Positions 34,002-44,054 are shown, counted from the first letter of the stretch. The stretch is DNA of 61,484 nt from Haloimpatiens lingqiaonensis (GCF_901447495.1 NZ_CABDWS010000008.1:1-61484), one strand, 5' to 3'. A program made the numbers and translations. The notes: generated by a model not told the origin, from the sequence alone.

Positions 34002-36518
34002 ATGAAAAGCTTTTGGGGGCTAATACCGAAATATTTAGTTAAAAATAAGAAAAGAAATTTTTTTGTAGCAATGAGTATAGTAATATCCATAACTTTAATA
34101 ACTTCATTAAGTGTAATGCTTTCTACTTTAAAGGAGAATACAAAGGCTCGTTTAATTGATGATAGGGGCGGAGCATATGATGTAATTATGGATTATAAAA
34201 ATCAATACAAAAAAGAAGCAGAAGAATTGTGCAAAAATAATAGTAGTATTATTGAAAATTCAACCACATTTGTTTCTATGGGAAACAGTAAAATAAAAGA
34301 TTCACAGTATTCTATTGATATTAATGGTTATGATAAAAAAGCTATAGATTTATTTAATTTTAAATTATTAAAAGGACGTTATCCAGAAAAACCTAATGAA
34401 ATAGCTTTAGAAAATTGGGTAGTTAAAAAAATTAATCCTAATCTTGAAATAGGTGATAATATAAAATTAAACTTTAGATTAGGTGAGGGCAAGGAACAGC
34501 TGGAATTAAATAATGAATTTGTGCTAGTTGGAACTTTTGATCACACATTTAATCATAACACATTGAAAAATACTGCTAAAGCGTATGTCTGTAAAGATTT
34601 TGCCTTAGATAAGGTACCAAATAAATTTAGAAATTTTACTACTTATGTAAAGTTTAAAGAAAATATAGAACAGCAAAAGGGTTTTGATAAATTATCTTTA
34701 CAGGCGGATCTAGAAAAAATTGCTATTGTTATAGATAGTATTAAACAATTTATGATGAAAGATATTAAAATATTAAAATTTATAAGTATAGTTTTATATA
34801 CTATAGTATCTATCATATCTAGCATACTAATTTGTAATATATTTAATACGTCTATTCTTCAGAGAAATAAGGAATTTGGGATGCTTAGGGCTATAGGGGC
34901 TTCCAGTTCACACATAATAAAATTAGTTATGGGAGAGGGATTTTTACTAGGATTAATATTTATACCTTTAAGTATTTTTATTGGAAATTTTGTTTCTAAA
35001 GGAGCTATGACGTTATTTTCTGGTAATAATTATTTTAAATATTTATTTAGAATACCCAAGGAGGCGATTATCCTATCTTTTATTTTTGGTTTTATATCAA
35101 TATTTTTGGGAACATATTTTTCTGCTAAGAAAGCTTCTAAAGTTTCTCCTATAGAAGCTGTAAACTCTAATGGGAATTTTAAGCTTAAAGGTAATAGGTT
35201 AAAGGAAAAAAACTCTATTCTTAAAGAAAAAAGCAAATTCACAAGAGATATGTCTAGAATTAATATCAACAGGAATAGAAAAAAGTTTATATCTACTGTA
35301 GTTTCTTTGAGTATAAGTATAATACTTTTTATGTTGGTAAATTATATAATAAATTGTTCGGATCCAGCAAGCACTTTAAAGAAAAAGATGGGTGGAGATT
35401 TTGTTATAGCTTGTAATGATTCATTTCAAGGAGCTTCAATAGAGGAGAAATATGTAAGAGATATAGAAAAATTAAAAGGAGTAAAAAACGTAGTAAAATC
35501 TAAAGAAACTAGTAATTTTATGATAGTACCATCAAATAAGATTACTGAAGAGGGAATCAAACTTCTAAAAAAATGGAGTAAACAATTCTCATATGTAAAA
35601 GAAAATTTAAATAAGAATATTTATACCTTTAAGTGTGAAGTACAAGGGTATGATAGAGAGGTTTTAGAAAAATTTAAAAACAGCATAGAAGAAGGAAATG
35701 TAGATTTTGATAATTTGAAAAAAAAACCTATGGTTTTATTAGCTCAAAACTTAAATAATAATAATGTTACTACTTTTAAAGTTGGAGATGCCGTAGAGAT
35801 GAAAATACAAATATATGAAAATAAAGTACCTATATATATGAATGAACAAAAATTTATAGTTGGAGGTATACTTAAAGATGATGCAATTGTACCACAAGAT
35901 GGTGCTATAACTACTACTATAATCATGGATAATGAATTACTTGAAGAAAATTTTAATATTCCAGGCTACCAAAGAGTAAGGATAAGCTTAGATAAGCACG
36001 GAGATTATGGTTATGTGGAAAACAAGTTAAAGGATATAGTAAAGAATTCAAGAGGAGTATCTTTAACTTCCTATAAGGAAGAACTTGAAAAAATAAAAAA
36101 ATCTCGTATTAAAACTGCTGTAATATTATATTCAATTATATTTATTGTAGCACTTGTAAGTATTATAAACATATTTAATATAATGAGTATGAATGTAATG
36201 CTTAGGAAAAAAGAATTTGGAATGCTAAGGGCTATAGGAATGGCAAAGGATGAGGTGAACTCTATGATACGAAATGAGGGGCTAATTTATGGCATATATT
36301 CAACCATTTGGGGAGTATCTTTAGGAATCCTATTCACTTATTTATTTTACGTGGCAACTAGAAAAGTATTAATGGCAGGCATGGAATGGACAATATCTAT
36401 ATGGAATGTATTATGTACATCTCTTGCAGTGTTAGTTATATGCCTTCTTGCAGCCATAAATGCTTCAAGAAAAGTATATTCTGATAGTATAGTGGATTCC
36501 ATAAGAGGAGTAGAATAA
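34002..36518 (+). CDS. FtsX/MacB-type ABC permease, array copy 4
   Basis: The 838-residue protein has the same length as copy 2 and long identical stretches, including INGYDKKAIDLFNFKLLKGRYPEKPNEIALENWVV and the last 46 residues. It starts MKSFWGLIPKYLVKNKKRN with AGAAGGGG; a longer upstream frame only translates the cassette. The mid-part and second outer domain differ more, so copies 2 and 4 arose by a recent duplication, with conversion of blocks. Function as for the other copies. Confidence 0.82.
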   Translation: MKSFWGLIPKYLVKNKKRNFFVAMSIVISITLITSLSVMLSTLKENTKARLIDDRGGAYDVIMDYKNQYKKEAEELCKNNSSIIENSTTFVSMGNSKIKDSQYSIDINGYDKKAIDLFNFKLLKGRYPEKPNEIALENWVVKKINPNLEIGDNIKLNFRLGEGKEQLELNNEFVLVGTFDHTFNHNTLKNTAKAYVCKDFALDKVPNKFRNFTTYVKFKENIEQQKGFDKLSLQADLEKIAIVIDSIKQFMMKDIKILKFISIVLYTIVSIISSILICNIFNTSILQRNKEFGMLRAIGASSSHIIKLVMGEGFLLGLIFIPLSIFIGNFVSKGAMTLFSGNNYFKYLFRIPKEAIILSFIFGFISIFLGTYFSAKKASKVSPIEAVNSNGNFKLKGNRLKEKNSILKEKSKFTRDMSRININRNRKKFISTVVSLSISIILFMLVNYIINCSDPASTLKKKMGGDFVIACNDSFQGASIEEKYVRDIEKLKGVKNVVKSKETSNFMIVPSNKITEEGIKLLKKWSKQFSYVKENLNKNIYTFKCEVQGYDREVLEKFKNSIEEGNVDFDNLKKKPMVLLAQNLNNNNVTTFKVGDAVEMKIQIYENKVPIYMNEQKFIVGGILKDDAIVPQDGAITTTIIMDNELLEENFNIPGYQRVRISLDKHGDYGYVENKLKDIVKNSRGVSLTSYKEELEKIKKSRIKTAVILYSIIFIVALVSIINIFNIMSMNVMLRKKEFGMLRAIGMAKDEVNSMIRNEGLIYGIYSTIWGVSLGILFTYLFYVATRKVLMAGMEWTISIWNVLCTSLAVLVICLLAAINASRKVYSDSIVDSIRGVE

Positions 36519-36525
36519 AAGTAGG

Positions 36526-36563
36526 GAGTGTGAAGGGTTGTTGCCTTTGCACTCTCTTTTTTT
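36526..36563 (+). terminator. Cassette terminator D
   Basis: GAGTG-TGAAGG with CCTTTG-CACTC and seven T. Fourth copy of the repeated element. Confidence 0.7.
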
Positions 36564-36622
36564 AATGTGTATTTAATATTTATAGTTATATATTGAGATT
36601 TTATTTGAAAATGTTTATTATT

Positions 36623-36651
36623 TTGAAGTTGTATTACTTTAATGGTAAAAT
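36623..36651 (+). promoter_or_regulatory. Cassette promoter D, in front of an unrelated ABC ATPase
   Basis: TTGAAG, 17 bases, TAAAAT with the same leader as the permease genes, but the gene behind it is an ABC-2 ATPase. The cassette thus places the exporter under the same control as the array. Confidence 0.65.
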
Positions 36652-36686
36652 ATATAAAAAGATTCAAGAAAGAAGGGGGCAGTTTT

Positions 36687-37604
36687 ATGAGCGCGGTACT
36701 AGAACTTAAAGATGTTCACAAATCATTTGGAAAAACGGAGATAATAAAGGGCATAAGCTTTGATGTAAAGGAAGGGGAGATATACGGATTTCTTGGAGCT
36801 AACGGAGCGGGAAAAACCACAACCATAAGGATGATAGTGGGACTTATTAAGCCTACATCTGGAAATATTTATATAAATGGATATGATGTGCAAAAGGATT
36901 TTGTAAAGGCTATTAGTTCTGTAGGGTGTATTGTGGAAAATCCAGATATGTACTTAGATTTTACTGGAAGGGAAAACTTAAATATGTTTGCAAAGCTTTA
37001 TGGTAACGTGAAGAAAGAGAGAATAGATGAAGTTATAGAGATAATAGGTCTAAAGGATAGAATAGATGACAAGGTTAAAAAATATTCTCTTGGAATGAAG
37101 CAGCGTTTAGGACTTGGGCAAGCGCTTTTACCTAATCCAAAGCTTTTAATATTAGATGAGCCTACTAATGGACTTGACCCCATTGGAATTGTGGATTTTA
37201 GAAACATAGTTAGAAATCTAGTTAAGGAAAATAACACTGCAGTATTTATATCTTCACATATTTTAGGGGAAATAGAGCAGCTTTGTGATAAGGTGGCATT
37301 TATTGATTATGGAGTGATCAAATCTGTAGAACTTACAAATAACCTTCACTTAAAAGATAAGGAAAAAATTCAGCTTAAGGTAAGGCATGAGGATATAGAA
37401 AGGGTTAAGAATATTCTGCAAGACAATAGCTTTGTTAAAAATATTGAGACACTGGAGGATAAATTAATATTAACTACTGACAAGGACTGCTATTCCATGC
37501 TCATTACTGTTCTATCCACTAGAGGCATTGAGATATTGGACATTAATAGAGCACATGGAAATCTAGAAAATAGATTTATGGAAATAGCAAAAGGGGGCAA
37601 ATAA
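36687..37604 (+). CDS. ABC transporter ATP-binding protein (BcrA/ABC-2 type)
   Basis: The 305-residue ATPase shows Walker A GANGAGKTT (about 38-46), signature YSLGMKQRLGLGQAL, Walker B LLILDEPTNGLDP and H-loop SSH, with a C-terminal domain as in bacitracin/lantibiotic exporters (BcrA, NukF). The ATG at 36687 lies after GAAGGGGGCAG; the longer frame upstream is cassette sequence. The two genes behind it are ABC-2 permeases, the second broken. Lantibiotic-type self-protection transporters have this architecture. Confidence 0.85.
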   Translation: MSAVLELKDVHKSFGKTEIIKGISFDVKEGEIYGFLGANGAGKTTTIRMIVGLIKPTSGNIYINGYDVQKDFVKAISSVGCIVENPDMYLDFTGRENLNMFAKLYGNVKKERIDEVIEIIGLKDRIDDKVKKYSLGMKQRLGLGQALLPNPKLLILDEPTNGLDPIGIVDFRNIVRNLVKENNTAVFISSHILGEIEQLCDKVAFIDYGVIKSVELTNNLHLKDKEKIQLKVRHEDIERVKNILQDNSFVKNIETLEDKLILTTDKDCYSMLITVLSTRGIEILDINRAHGNLENRFMEIAKGGK

Positions 37605-37605
37605 C

Positions 37606-38781
37606 TTGGATTTTTTTAAGGTAGAGGTTTATAAAATCCTAAAGAATAAGAAATATTTAATCTTTATTATAGGACTGTTAGTTTTATTTATCTTTAAAAC
37701 CTATGGGTTATATGGGGATGCGAAAAGTGAAAGACCTCAGATAAAAATTAAGAACAACGAAAAGCTTCTAGTGGAGTATAAGGCAAAATTAAAGGAGGAT
37801 GGAATTAAAGAGGAGGAAATAAAAACCTATAAACTTAAGATAAAGAGCTTGGAAAGAGAAAATAAGGAACTTTCAGAGGAGATAAAAAAACCTAACTACA
37901 ATTGGAAAGAAAAGCTTAAAAACAAAAATAAAGCATTAAAGAAGGAAAGAGAAGAATACAAAATAGCTATGGATTATAACGAAGTTGAGAGGATAAACGG
38001 AGAGATTCTTCTAAATGAGCATTTACTTAAGGAGAATATGGAGCCTCAGCCCTTATACAAAATTTATTCCTTTAGAGCCATGAAAGACCTTATGGGATTT
38101 ATTAATGTGATTTTTCTACCACTTTTAATAATAATATTAACTTACGACAGTGTAAGCTCTGAGATGCAGTATTCCACCATAAAATTAGCTATAACAAAAC
38201 CCATAGGAAGAGTGAGATTTATAATAACAAAATTTTTAAGTGGGTTTTTAGTTTCTACCCTAACGGTTTTTATTATTGAATTTTTCATGTTTGTAATTAT
38301 AGGATTAGTATTTAATGGGGGAAATCCATCCTATCCAGTAGTTATTGGAACGAAATATCATGTGGATGAATTAGAAAGGGTTACAGCTATTGTGGGTAGT
38401 TCTTATATAAATCCAGTATATAAATACCTTATTCAGTTACTTATTTTGCAGCTTATGTGTATTTTCATATATTGTAGCTTTGGAATATTAATATCTACAT
38501 TATTTAAAAACAATGTGGCAAGTTTAATGGTAAGTTCAATAATAATATTTTGTTTAAATATGGCAACCTTTATATTGCCGCAGGAGTCCTTATCAAAAAT
38601 ATATCCATATTTATTCACCACCTATGGAGATGGAAACTCTTTAATAGAGGGAGTTATAAATTTAAATTTAAGTGCTACAAATATAAATATTAAATTGGGA
38701 GTAGGAATTTGTATTTTATATGGAGTAGCTTTTATAGCTATAGCCACTAACTACTTCAATAAAAAGGATATTGTAGTTTAA
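37606..38781 (+). CDS. ABC-2 permease with extracytoplasmic coiled-coil domain
   Basis: After the first helix (about 16-32), residues 45-140 are highly charged and helical (KIKSLERENKELSEEIKK...), a predicted coiled coil outside the membrane. Then come about five helices (FINVIFLPLLIIILTYD onwards) and a terminal helix. The loop SSEMQYSTIKLAITKPIGRVRFIITK is the ABC-2 ATPase-contact segment. The TTG start at 37606 follows AGGGGGC, almost abutting the ATPase gene. The 391 residues look intact. Confidence 0.8.
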   Translation: MDFFKVEVYKILKNKKYLIFIIGLLVLFIFKTYGLYGDAKSERPQIKIKNNEKLLVEYKAKLKEDGIKEEEIKTYKLKIKSLERENKELSEEIKKPNYNWKEKLKNKNKALKKEREEYKIAMDYNEVERINGEILLNEHLLKENMEPQPLYKIYSFRAMKDLMGFINVIFLPLLIIILTYDSVSSEMQYSTIKLAITKPIGRVRFIITKFLSGFLVSTLTVFIIEFFMFVIIGLVFNGGNPSYPVVIGTKYHVDELERVTAIVGSSYINPVYKYLIQLLILQLMCIFIYCSFGILISTLFKNNVASLMVSSIIIFCLNMATFILPQESLSKIYPYLFTTYGDGNSLIEGVINLNLSATNINIKLGVGICILYGVAFIAIATNYFNKKDIVV

Positions 38782-38812
38782 TATTATTAAAATATTGATT
38801 TGGGAGAATTTT

Positions 38813-39701
38813 ATGTTTACACTTATAGGCATTGAGTTTAAGAAATTTATAAGAAATAAGAAATTTCTCATAGGTTTAGCTCTTATTGTCTCAGTTTTTA
38901 TTTTCTGCTTTTTTATAATAGTACATGTAGATAACAGCAGTTAATGTGCTTTCGGATATAATGAGGGTTTTAGGGCAATTTGGACTCCTAGTTATGGTTG
39001 GGATAATGGTCTCTCATGTGGTTTCAGGAGAAAATAAACCTGCCACCATAAAAATGTTACTTACAAAACCTATTAAAAGGTGGAAGATAATACTAAGTAA
39101 GTTTATAGTGGCTGTAGTAACTGTAAATTTAATAATTTTATTATTGGAATTTATTAGTTTCATCTTACTGGGATTAATATTTGGATTTGGAGATGCTTCA
39201 TTGCCAGTTTTGACAGATGTAAAATACAGAGTTGTAGAAGCCGCGTATATTGCACAGGAAAGGGGGGCAGTGGTCCCATATGCTGGCAGTGGGGTTTTGA
39301 TTTCCGCAGGAAGTTTCATTGTGAAAATGTTAATCCTACAGGTTTTAGGAGTAACTGCTAGCATAGCATTTTGTTTTCTCATGGCTACAATCATTGATAA
39401 CACTAATGTTTCTATGGGCCTATCACTAATTTTTATAGCATTTACTCATGCTATGATAAATTTGAAAATTAAGGCTTACTATATACAGCGATTAAAGCCT
39501 GCTACGGTACTGGATAAACTGCTAGTGTTCTTATTTCCGACATATCACGCTAGTCTAGGCGTTATAAAAGGGAGTATAAATAAAAATTTGGCGGTGGATT
39601 TTATAACATTTAAATTCTCAGTTATACTTCTTTTAGTGTGGATTGGAGTATGCTATGGAATAACTCATGTGGTGTTTGTGAAAAAAGATGTGGTAGCGTA
39701 A
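38813..39701 (+). pseudogene. Second ABC-2 permease, internally deleted and frameshifted
   Basis: The first 43 codons (MFTLIGIEFKKFIRNKKFLIGLALIVSVFIFCFFIIVHVDNSS) match the N-terminal helix of this permease type and stop at 38944. The continuation in another frame (ITAVNVLSDIMRVLGQFGLLVMVGIMVSHVVSGENKPATIKMLLTKPIKRWKII, open to 39701) is the C-terminal membrane half. Compared with the neighbour at 37606, about 100 codons of the outer coiled-coil region are missing. The exporter therefore lacks an intact second permease unless the 251-codon downstream part is made alone. Confidence 0.75.
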
Positions 39702-39807
39702 TAACAACGTGTATCATTAATTGATTTATGACTTAAAATATTTATACTATAAGAGTTGTGGAATAGGCAATGGGTAATAAAAAAGTATGATAAATATTAA
39801 TTGCATT

Positions 39808-39816
39808 TGGTATAAT
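39808..39816 (+). promoter_or_regulatory. Extended -10 promoter of the AAA-ATPase-like gene
   Basis: TGGTATAAT is a perfect extended -10 element about 50 bases before the start codon. A second possible promoter, TTGATT-16-TATACT, lies at 39721-39748. Confidence 0.45.
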
Positions 39817-39865
39817 GTAAGTAAGGGTCACAAATGAAGTTATAATTATAAAAAGGGTGAGTTAA

Positions 39866-41569
39866 ATGAATGTTAAAATCCCATATGGAGAATCAGATTT
39901 TGAAAAAGTAGTAACGGAAAACTATTTATATGTAGATAAAACAAAATATATAGAATTGTTAGAGAATGATGCATCATATGAACTTTTTATTAGACCTAGA
40001 AGATTTGGAAAGAGCTTATTTTTGTCAATGCTTCGCAATTATTATGATATTAATCAAAAGGATAGGTTTGAGGAGTTATTTGGAAATTTATATATAGGGA
40101 GTAATCCTACAGAAAAAAGAAATTCTTATTTAATTTTAAAATTAGATTTTTCAAACATAAAAACTTTTGGGGGAAAAGAGGAGCTTATTGAGAGTTTTGA
40201 TGAGCGGGTTATAGAATCAGTAAAAGATTTTTTCATTAGATATTATAATATATTAGATTGTAAAAATGATAAACTTCAATTTAACAATTCTATAGGGGCC
40301 ATAAATTTTGCTGCGTCAATGACTTCTAATGTAGGTAAGAAAATATTTGTTTTAATAGATGAGTATGATAACTTTGCTAATGATTTGATTACAACTAATG
40401 AAGAACTTTATTATGATATAATTTCTAGTCAAGGATATATAAGAACTTTTTATAAAGCGTTGAAGGCACTAACTACAACTACTGTAGATAGAATATTTAT
40501 GACGGGAGTTAGTCCAATATTATTAGATGATTTAACTAGTGGTTTTAATATAACTAAAAATCTTACATTAGAAAAAATGTACAATGAAATGATGGGGTTT
40601 ACTCTACCTGAATTGGAGACATTAATGGAAAGGTTATGTTTGTTTAATATATTCAGCAGGGATATCTTAATTGATGATATGAAACAATATTATAATGGAT
40701 ATCTTTTTAGTGAAGATAGTAAACAACGTCTTTTTAATCCTAATATGGTACTATACTTTTTTGATAATCTAGTAAGATATAATAAGTATCCAAAGAATAT
40801 GTTAGATTTAAATATAAAAACAGATTATAAGAAATTAGAAACATTAGCATTTAATTTTAAAGACGAAGAAACTATTGAAACTATTTTAGCTGAAGGTCAA
40901 ATAGAAACTACTTTAGTTCAAAGATTTAATTTAGAATATATGTATGATAGAAAAGAAAACTTTGTTTCATTACTTTTTTATATGGGAATGTTAACTATTA
41001 AAGAATCTTTTCTGGGGGATGTTACATTAGTAATTCCTAATATAGCTATGAAGGAAATATATTGGGAGTATTTTAAATTAAAACTTGCGGAGACACATAA
41101 ACTAGATGTAGATAATAAAAAAATTAAAGCCGCAATAAATGAAATGGCTGTAAAGGGAAATTGCAATAAATTTATACAATGTCTAAAGAAAAGTTTAGAA
41201 AGTCTTTCTAATAGGGACTTAGTTAAATTTGATGAAAAGCATATTAAAATTTTGATATTATCTATTTTTATGAACAATATATATATTGCTAATAGCGAGT
41301 ATGAGGTTGAAGAGGGCTTCATTGATATATTATTGTCCAAGAATAAAGCTTTTGCAGAAAGTATAAATTATGAATGGCTTATAGAACTAAAGTATATAAA
41401 GGAAAAAGATAGAAATGCATTTGATAAAATTAAATCAGAAGGATTAAAGCAAATTAGTAAATATAAAAATAGTGATAAATTAAGAAAGACTTTTAATTTG
41501 GATAATATGAAAAAACTCTTGATAGTTGTTGTTGGTAAAAAGGATGTTTATGTGGAAGAGGAAATTTAG
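39866..41569 (+). CDS. AAA-ATPase-like protein with C-terminal PD-(D/E)XK nuclease-like domain
   Basis: The 567-residue protein begins KIPYGESDFEKVVTENYLYVDKTKYIELLE and has RPRRFGKSLFLSML as an atypical P-loop (about 42-55) and IFVLIDEYDNF as Walker B (about 161-171). It ends with a PDDEXK_9-type segment (SEYEVEEGFIDILLS...YEWLIELKYIKE). This domain pair is a widespread, often multicopy family of unknown role in clostridia and Bacteroidetes, frequently near mobile DNA. It has its own promoter. No catalytic activity can be claimed from sequence. Confidence 0.8.
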   Translation: MNVKIPYGESDFEKVVTENYLYVDKTKYIELLENDASYELFIRPRRFGKSLFLSMLRNYYDINQKDRFEELFGNLYIGSNPTEKRNSYLILKLDFSNIKTFGGKEELIESFDERVIESVKDFFIRYYNILDCKNDKLQFNNSIGAINFAASMTSNVGKKIFVLIDEYDNFANDLITTNEELYYDIISSQGYIRTFYKALKALTTTTVDRIFMTGVSPILLDDLTSGFNITKNLTLEKMYNEMMGFTLPELETLMERLCLFNIFSRDILIDDMKQYYNGYLFSEDSKQRLFNPNMVLYFFDNLVRYNKYPKNMLDLNIKTDYKKLETLAFNFKDEETIETILAEGQIETTLVQRFNLEYMYDRKENFVSLLFYMGMLTIKESFLGDVTLVIPNIAMKEIYWEYFKLKLAETHKLDVDNKKIKAAINEMAVKGNCNKFIQCLKKSLESLSNRDLVKFDEKHIKILILSIFMNNIYIANSEYEVEEGFIDILLSKNKAFAESINYEWLIELKYIKEKDRNAFDKIKSEGLKQISKYKNSDKLRKTFNLDNMKKLLIVVVGKKDVYVEEEI

Positions 41570-41576
41570 AATAATA

Positions 41577-41678
41577 AAAGGCTAGTACATTATAAAGTAA
41601 ATACTACAATAGGTTGTTCGGTACTTTAATTTATGGAACAACCATATTGTATGTAAGATACTTAATGTAATAGCCTTT
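41577..41678. terminator. Nested bidirectional terminator between convergent genes
   Basis: The outer arms AAAGGCTA (41577-41584) and TAGCCTTT (41671-41678) continue inward with TACATTA/TAATGTA. An inner hairpin GGTTGTTC/GAACAACC is capped by an AT-rich loop. T- or A-rich tracts lie outside, fitting termination of both the ATPase-like gene and helD. Confidence 0.55.
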
Positions 41679-41682
41679 GTTT

Positions 41683-43965
41683 TTAAATTGGCAGTATTTT
41701 AGTCTTTTCCCCAAGAGAATAAATGTAAAGTTCGTGTAGGGGTCTGGTCATGGCCACGTAAAGAAGTTTTACATCTAATTCACTTTCTGTGTACATATCC
41801 TTTGATGCATTAGCAATTACCACCACATCAAATTCCAAGCCTTTTGCAAGATAGCAAGGAATTAATACTACTCCGCCGGGATAATCCTTTTCTTTGCCGG
41901 TTATTACAGAAACATTTTTCTTTTCTTTTAATAGGGATTTTAGTTTCATACATTCATCTAATGTTTTGCATATTATAGCCATGGATTTATATTCACTTTG
42001 GAGCATTTTAATTATTTTATTATCAATATCCTTGGCGATATCTGAAAGAGAGTCTTTTTCAAAAACCTTAACCTCATCACCATGACGTATTACAGGCTTG
42101 GCCTTCGGAAGGCGAGGATCATTTAGTCCTCCAATAACTTCACTGGCAGCATTCATTATTTCAATGGTGGTTCTGTAACTTTGCTCTAGGCAAAGATGGC
42201 TTGAATTTTCATCCGTAAATATATACTTTGCTACATCGTTCCAATCATGGATTCCCCTGTAGCTATATATACCTTGGCATAGGTCCCCAAGTATTGTAAA
42301 GGAGCTGCTATTTACTATTTTCTTAAGTACATAAAGTTGAAATAAACTAAAGTCTTGTGCTTCATCAATTACAATGTGCCTTAAATTTATTTTTTCACTG
42401 AGACCATATACCGATATGGAGATGTACATTAGCGGTGATAAGTCTTCCACTTCTATATTCTTATTCTTTAAGTTTTCAAGGGAGTAATCTTTTATGTAAT
42501 CTATAAGTTTGCACTTAGATTCATCGGTATTTAATTTAGATAAATTTATTAAGAAATTTTCATAGTATTGCCATACAGATCTTTTAGGAATTTTTGAAGT
42601 ATAATCTTTTATTACAGTCTTAAGTCCTTTTTTGATGTTTAAAAGAAGATTATCTCGCTCATCTATAATGTCAATTATTTGTGCTCTTCTCTCTGGGCAA
42701 TCACCCATGGAAGCTCGTACTTTGTCTAGTTTACATTCATACTCCCTATCCACACGATCTAATATTTTATCCCTTTGATATTTTACTTTATTTATCATGC
42801 TCTTTTTTATTTCATCAATTCTTTTGGAAAAAGGAAGATAACTATAATCTCTTAGAAAGAGTTTTTGAATTTCTTTGTAGGAGAAAAGTACAAAGTCATG
42901 CACTTTGAAATCTTCTTTAGGGATATAGTGGTATTCTATATATTTTAAATATTTATTTAGAAGCTCTTTAAATTCTAATGAAGATTTAAAACATGAAGCT
43001 TCAATAATGTTATTATTTTCTTTAGATTTTTTATCTGAGTAATTTTCTATTATGGTGGACAGTTTTTCATGAGGTGAATTTAATTTAGGTTTTTTACCTA
43101 TATTTTTCCCTATCACGTTAAAGGCAAAGTCTTCAAAGGTGGTTTGTGTTACATTCTCTACTCCAAGCTCTGGCAAAACTTCTGATATATAACTTAGAAA
43201 AAATCTATTTGGAGCTATTATCATAAAGTTTTCTGGTTTTAATGTTTTTTCATAGTTATACATAAGATAGGCAATCCTATGTAGAGCTATAGTAGTTTTT
43301 CCACCACCAGCGGCCCCTTGTACTATAAGCGGTTTCCACATATCTGCTCTAATAACCTGATTTTGTTCTGATTGGATTGTGGATACAATATCCTTTAGTC
43401 TATTGTCTTTATTAGAGCCAAGAGCAGCTTGAAGAAAGTCGTCATTGGTTGTTATGTCTATATCAAAAATTTCTTTAAGACAAGCATTTTCTATGGTGTA
43501 TTGTCTTTTTAGAGATATATCTCCATGTATGTCACCATCGGGACAAATATAGCTGGCTTCTCCCAGTCTGCCTTCATAGTAAAGATTAGCCACAGGTGAA
43601 CGCCAATCCACAATTAAAAATTCTCCGGTTTTTTCATCTAAAAGAGACATCTTACCTATATAGTAATTACCCATTTTGTCTAGACCTTCTTCAGTGAAAT
43701 CTACTCTAGCAAAATAAGGCTTAGAAAGACTTCTACTTATATTTTTAAGTCTAGATTTCATGCTAACTTGAAGAGCTTCATTTATAACAAGCTCATTGAA
43801 CTGCTCGGCATTGTCTGAGTTATAATGGCTTTTACTGTATTCAACAGCTTCATCAATTCTTTCCTTTTGTGTATTTATAATCTCATCAAAGTTTTTTAAG
43901 TAATTAAGAGTTGTATCTAGTCTTTTACACTCATTTTTATAATCTGGATGTTCAAAAGCAGGCAT
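41683..43965 (-). CDS. helD: HelD-type superfamily 1 helicase (RNA polymerase-associated)
   Basis: The 760-residue protein has an N-terminal coiled region, then VDWRSPVANLYYEG typical of HelD. Walker A is GAAGGGKTTIALHRIAYL, followed by a long charged insertion (about 330-460), HIVIDEAQDFS (motif II), LGDLCQGIYSYRG and LEQSYRTT (motifs III-IV), and VVLIPCYLAKGLEFDVVVI and LLYVAMTRPLHELYIYS (motifs V-VI). HelD proteins release stalled RNA polymerase. The ATG at 43965 has GGAGG eight bases upstream; a TTG five codons earlier overlaps that site. Confidence 0.85.
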   Translation of the reverse strand: MPAFEHPDYKNECKRLDTTLNYLKNFDEIINTQKERIDEAVEYSKSHYNSDNAEQFNELVINEALQVSMKSRLKNISRSLSKPYFARVDFTEEGLDKMGNYYIGKMSLLDEKTGEFLIVDWRSPVANLYYEGRLGEASYICPDGDIHGDISLKRQYTIENACLKEIFDIDITTNDDFLQAALGSNKDNRLKDIVSTIQSEQNQVIRADMWKPLIVQGAAGGGKTTIALHRIAYLMYNYEKTLKPENFMIIAPNRFFLSYISEVLPELGVENVTQTTFEDFAFNVIGKNIGKKPKLNSPHEKLSTIIENYSDKKSKENNNIIEASCFKSSLEFKELLNKYLKYIEYHYIPKEDFKVHDFVLFSYKEIQKLFLRDYSYLPFSKRIDEIKKSMINKVKYQRDKILDRVDREYECKLDKVRASMGDCPERRAQIIDIIDERDNLLLNIKKGLKTVIKDYTSKIPKRSVWQYYENFLINLSKLNTDESKCKLIDYIKDYSLENLKNKNIEVEDLSPLMYISISVYGLSEKINLRHIVIDEAQDFSLFQLYVLKKIVNSSSFTILGDLCQGIYSYRGIHDWNDVAKYIFTDENSSHLCLEQSYRTTIEIMNAASEVIGGLNDPRLPKAKPVIRHGDEVKVFEKDSLSDIAKDIDNKIIKMLQSEYKSMAIICKTLDECMKLKSLLKEKKNVSVITGKEKDYPGGVVLIPCYLAKGLEFDVVVIANASKDMYTESELDVKLLYVAMTRPLHELYIYSLGEKTKILPI

Positions 43966-44032
43966 AATAGTATCCTCCAATTTACTAAAATTTTTTGGAA
44001 CTGAGAATTTTAGTGTTGGGTATTAACAAGGC

Positions 44033-44054
44033 ATATTCTATTATATTAGAATAT
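44033..44054. promoter_or_regulatory. Palindrome between divergent helD and nitroreductase genes
   Basis: ATATTCTA and TAGAATAT flank a 6-base centre. Its position about 70 bases ahead of helD suggests an operator. No other gene is visible in the stretch between the two genes, apart from the promoter at 44149. Confidence 0.35.

Noticed and set aside
28441-36690. Repeats between permease genes as a CRISPR array
   Set aside because: The repeats are four copies of a 140-150-base promoter-terminator cassette separated by 2.5-kb genes, not short regular repeats with spacers.
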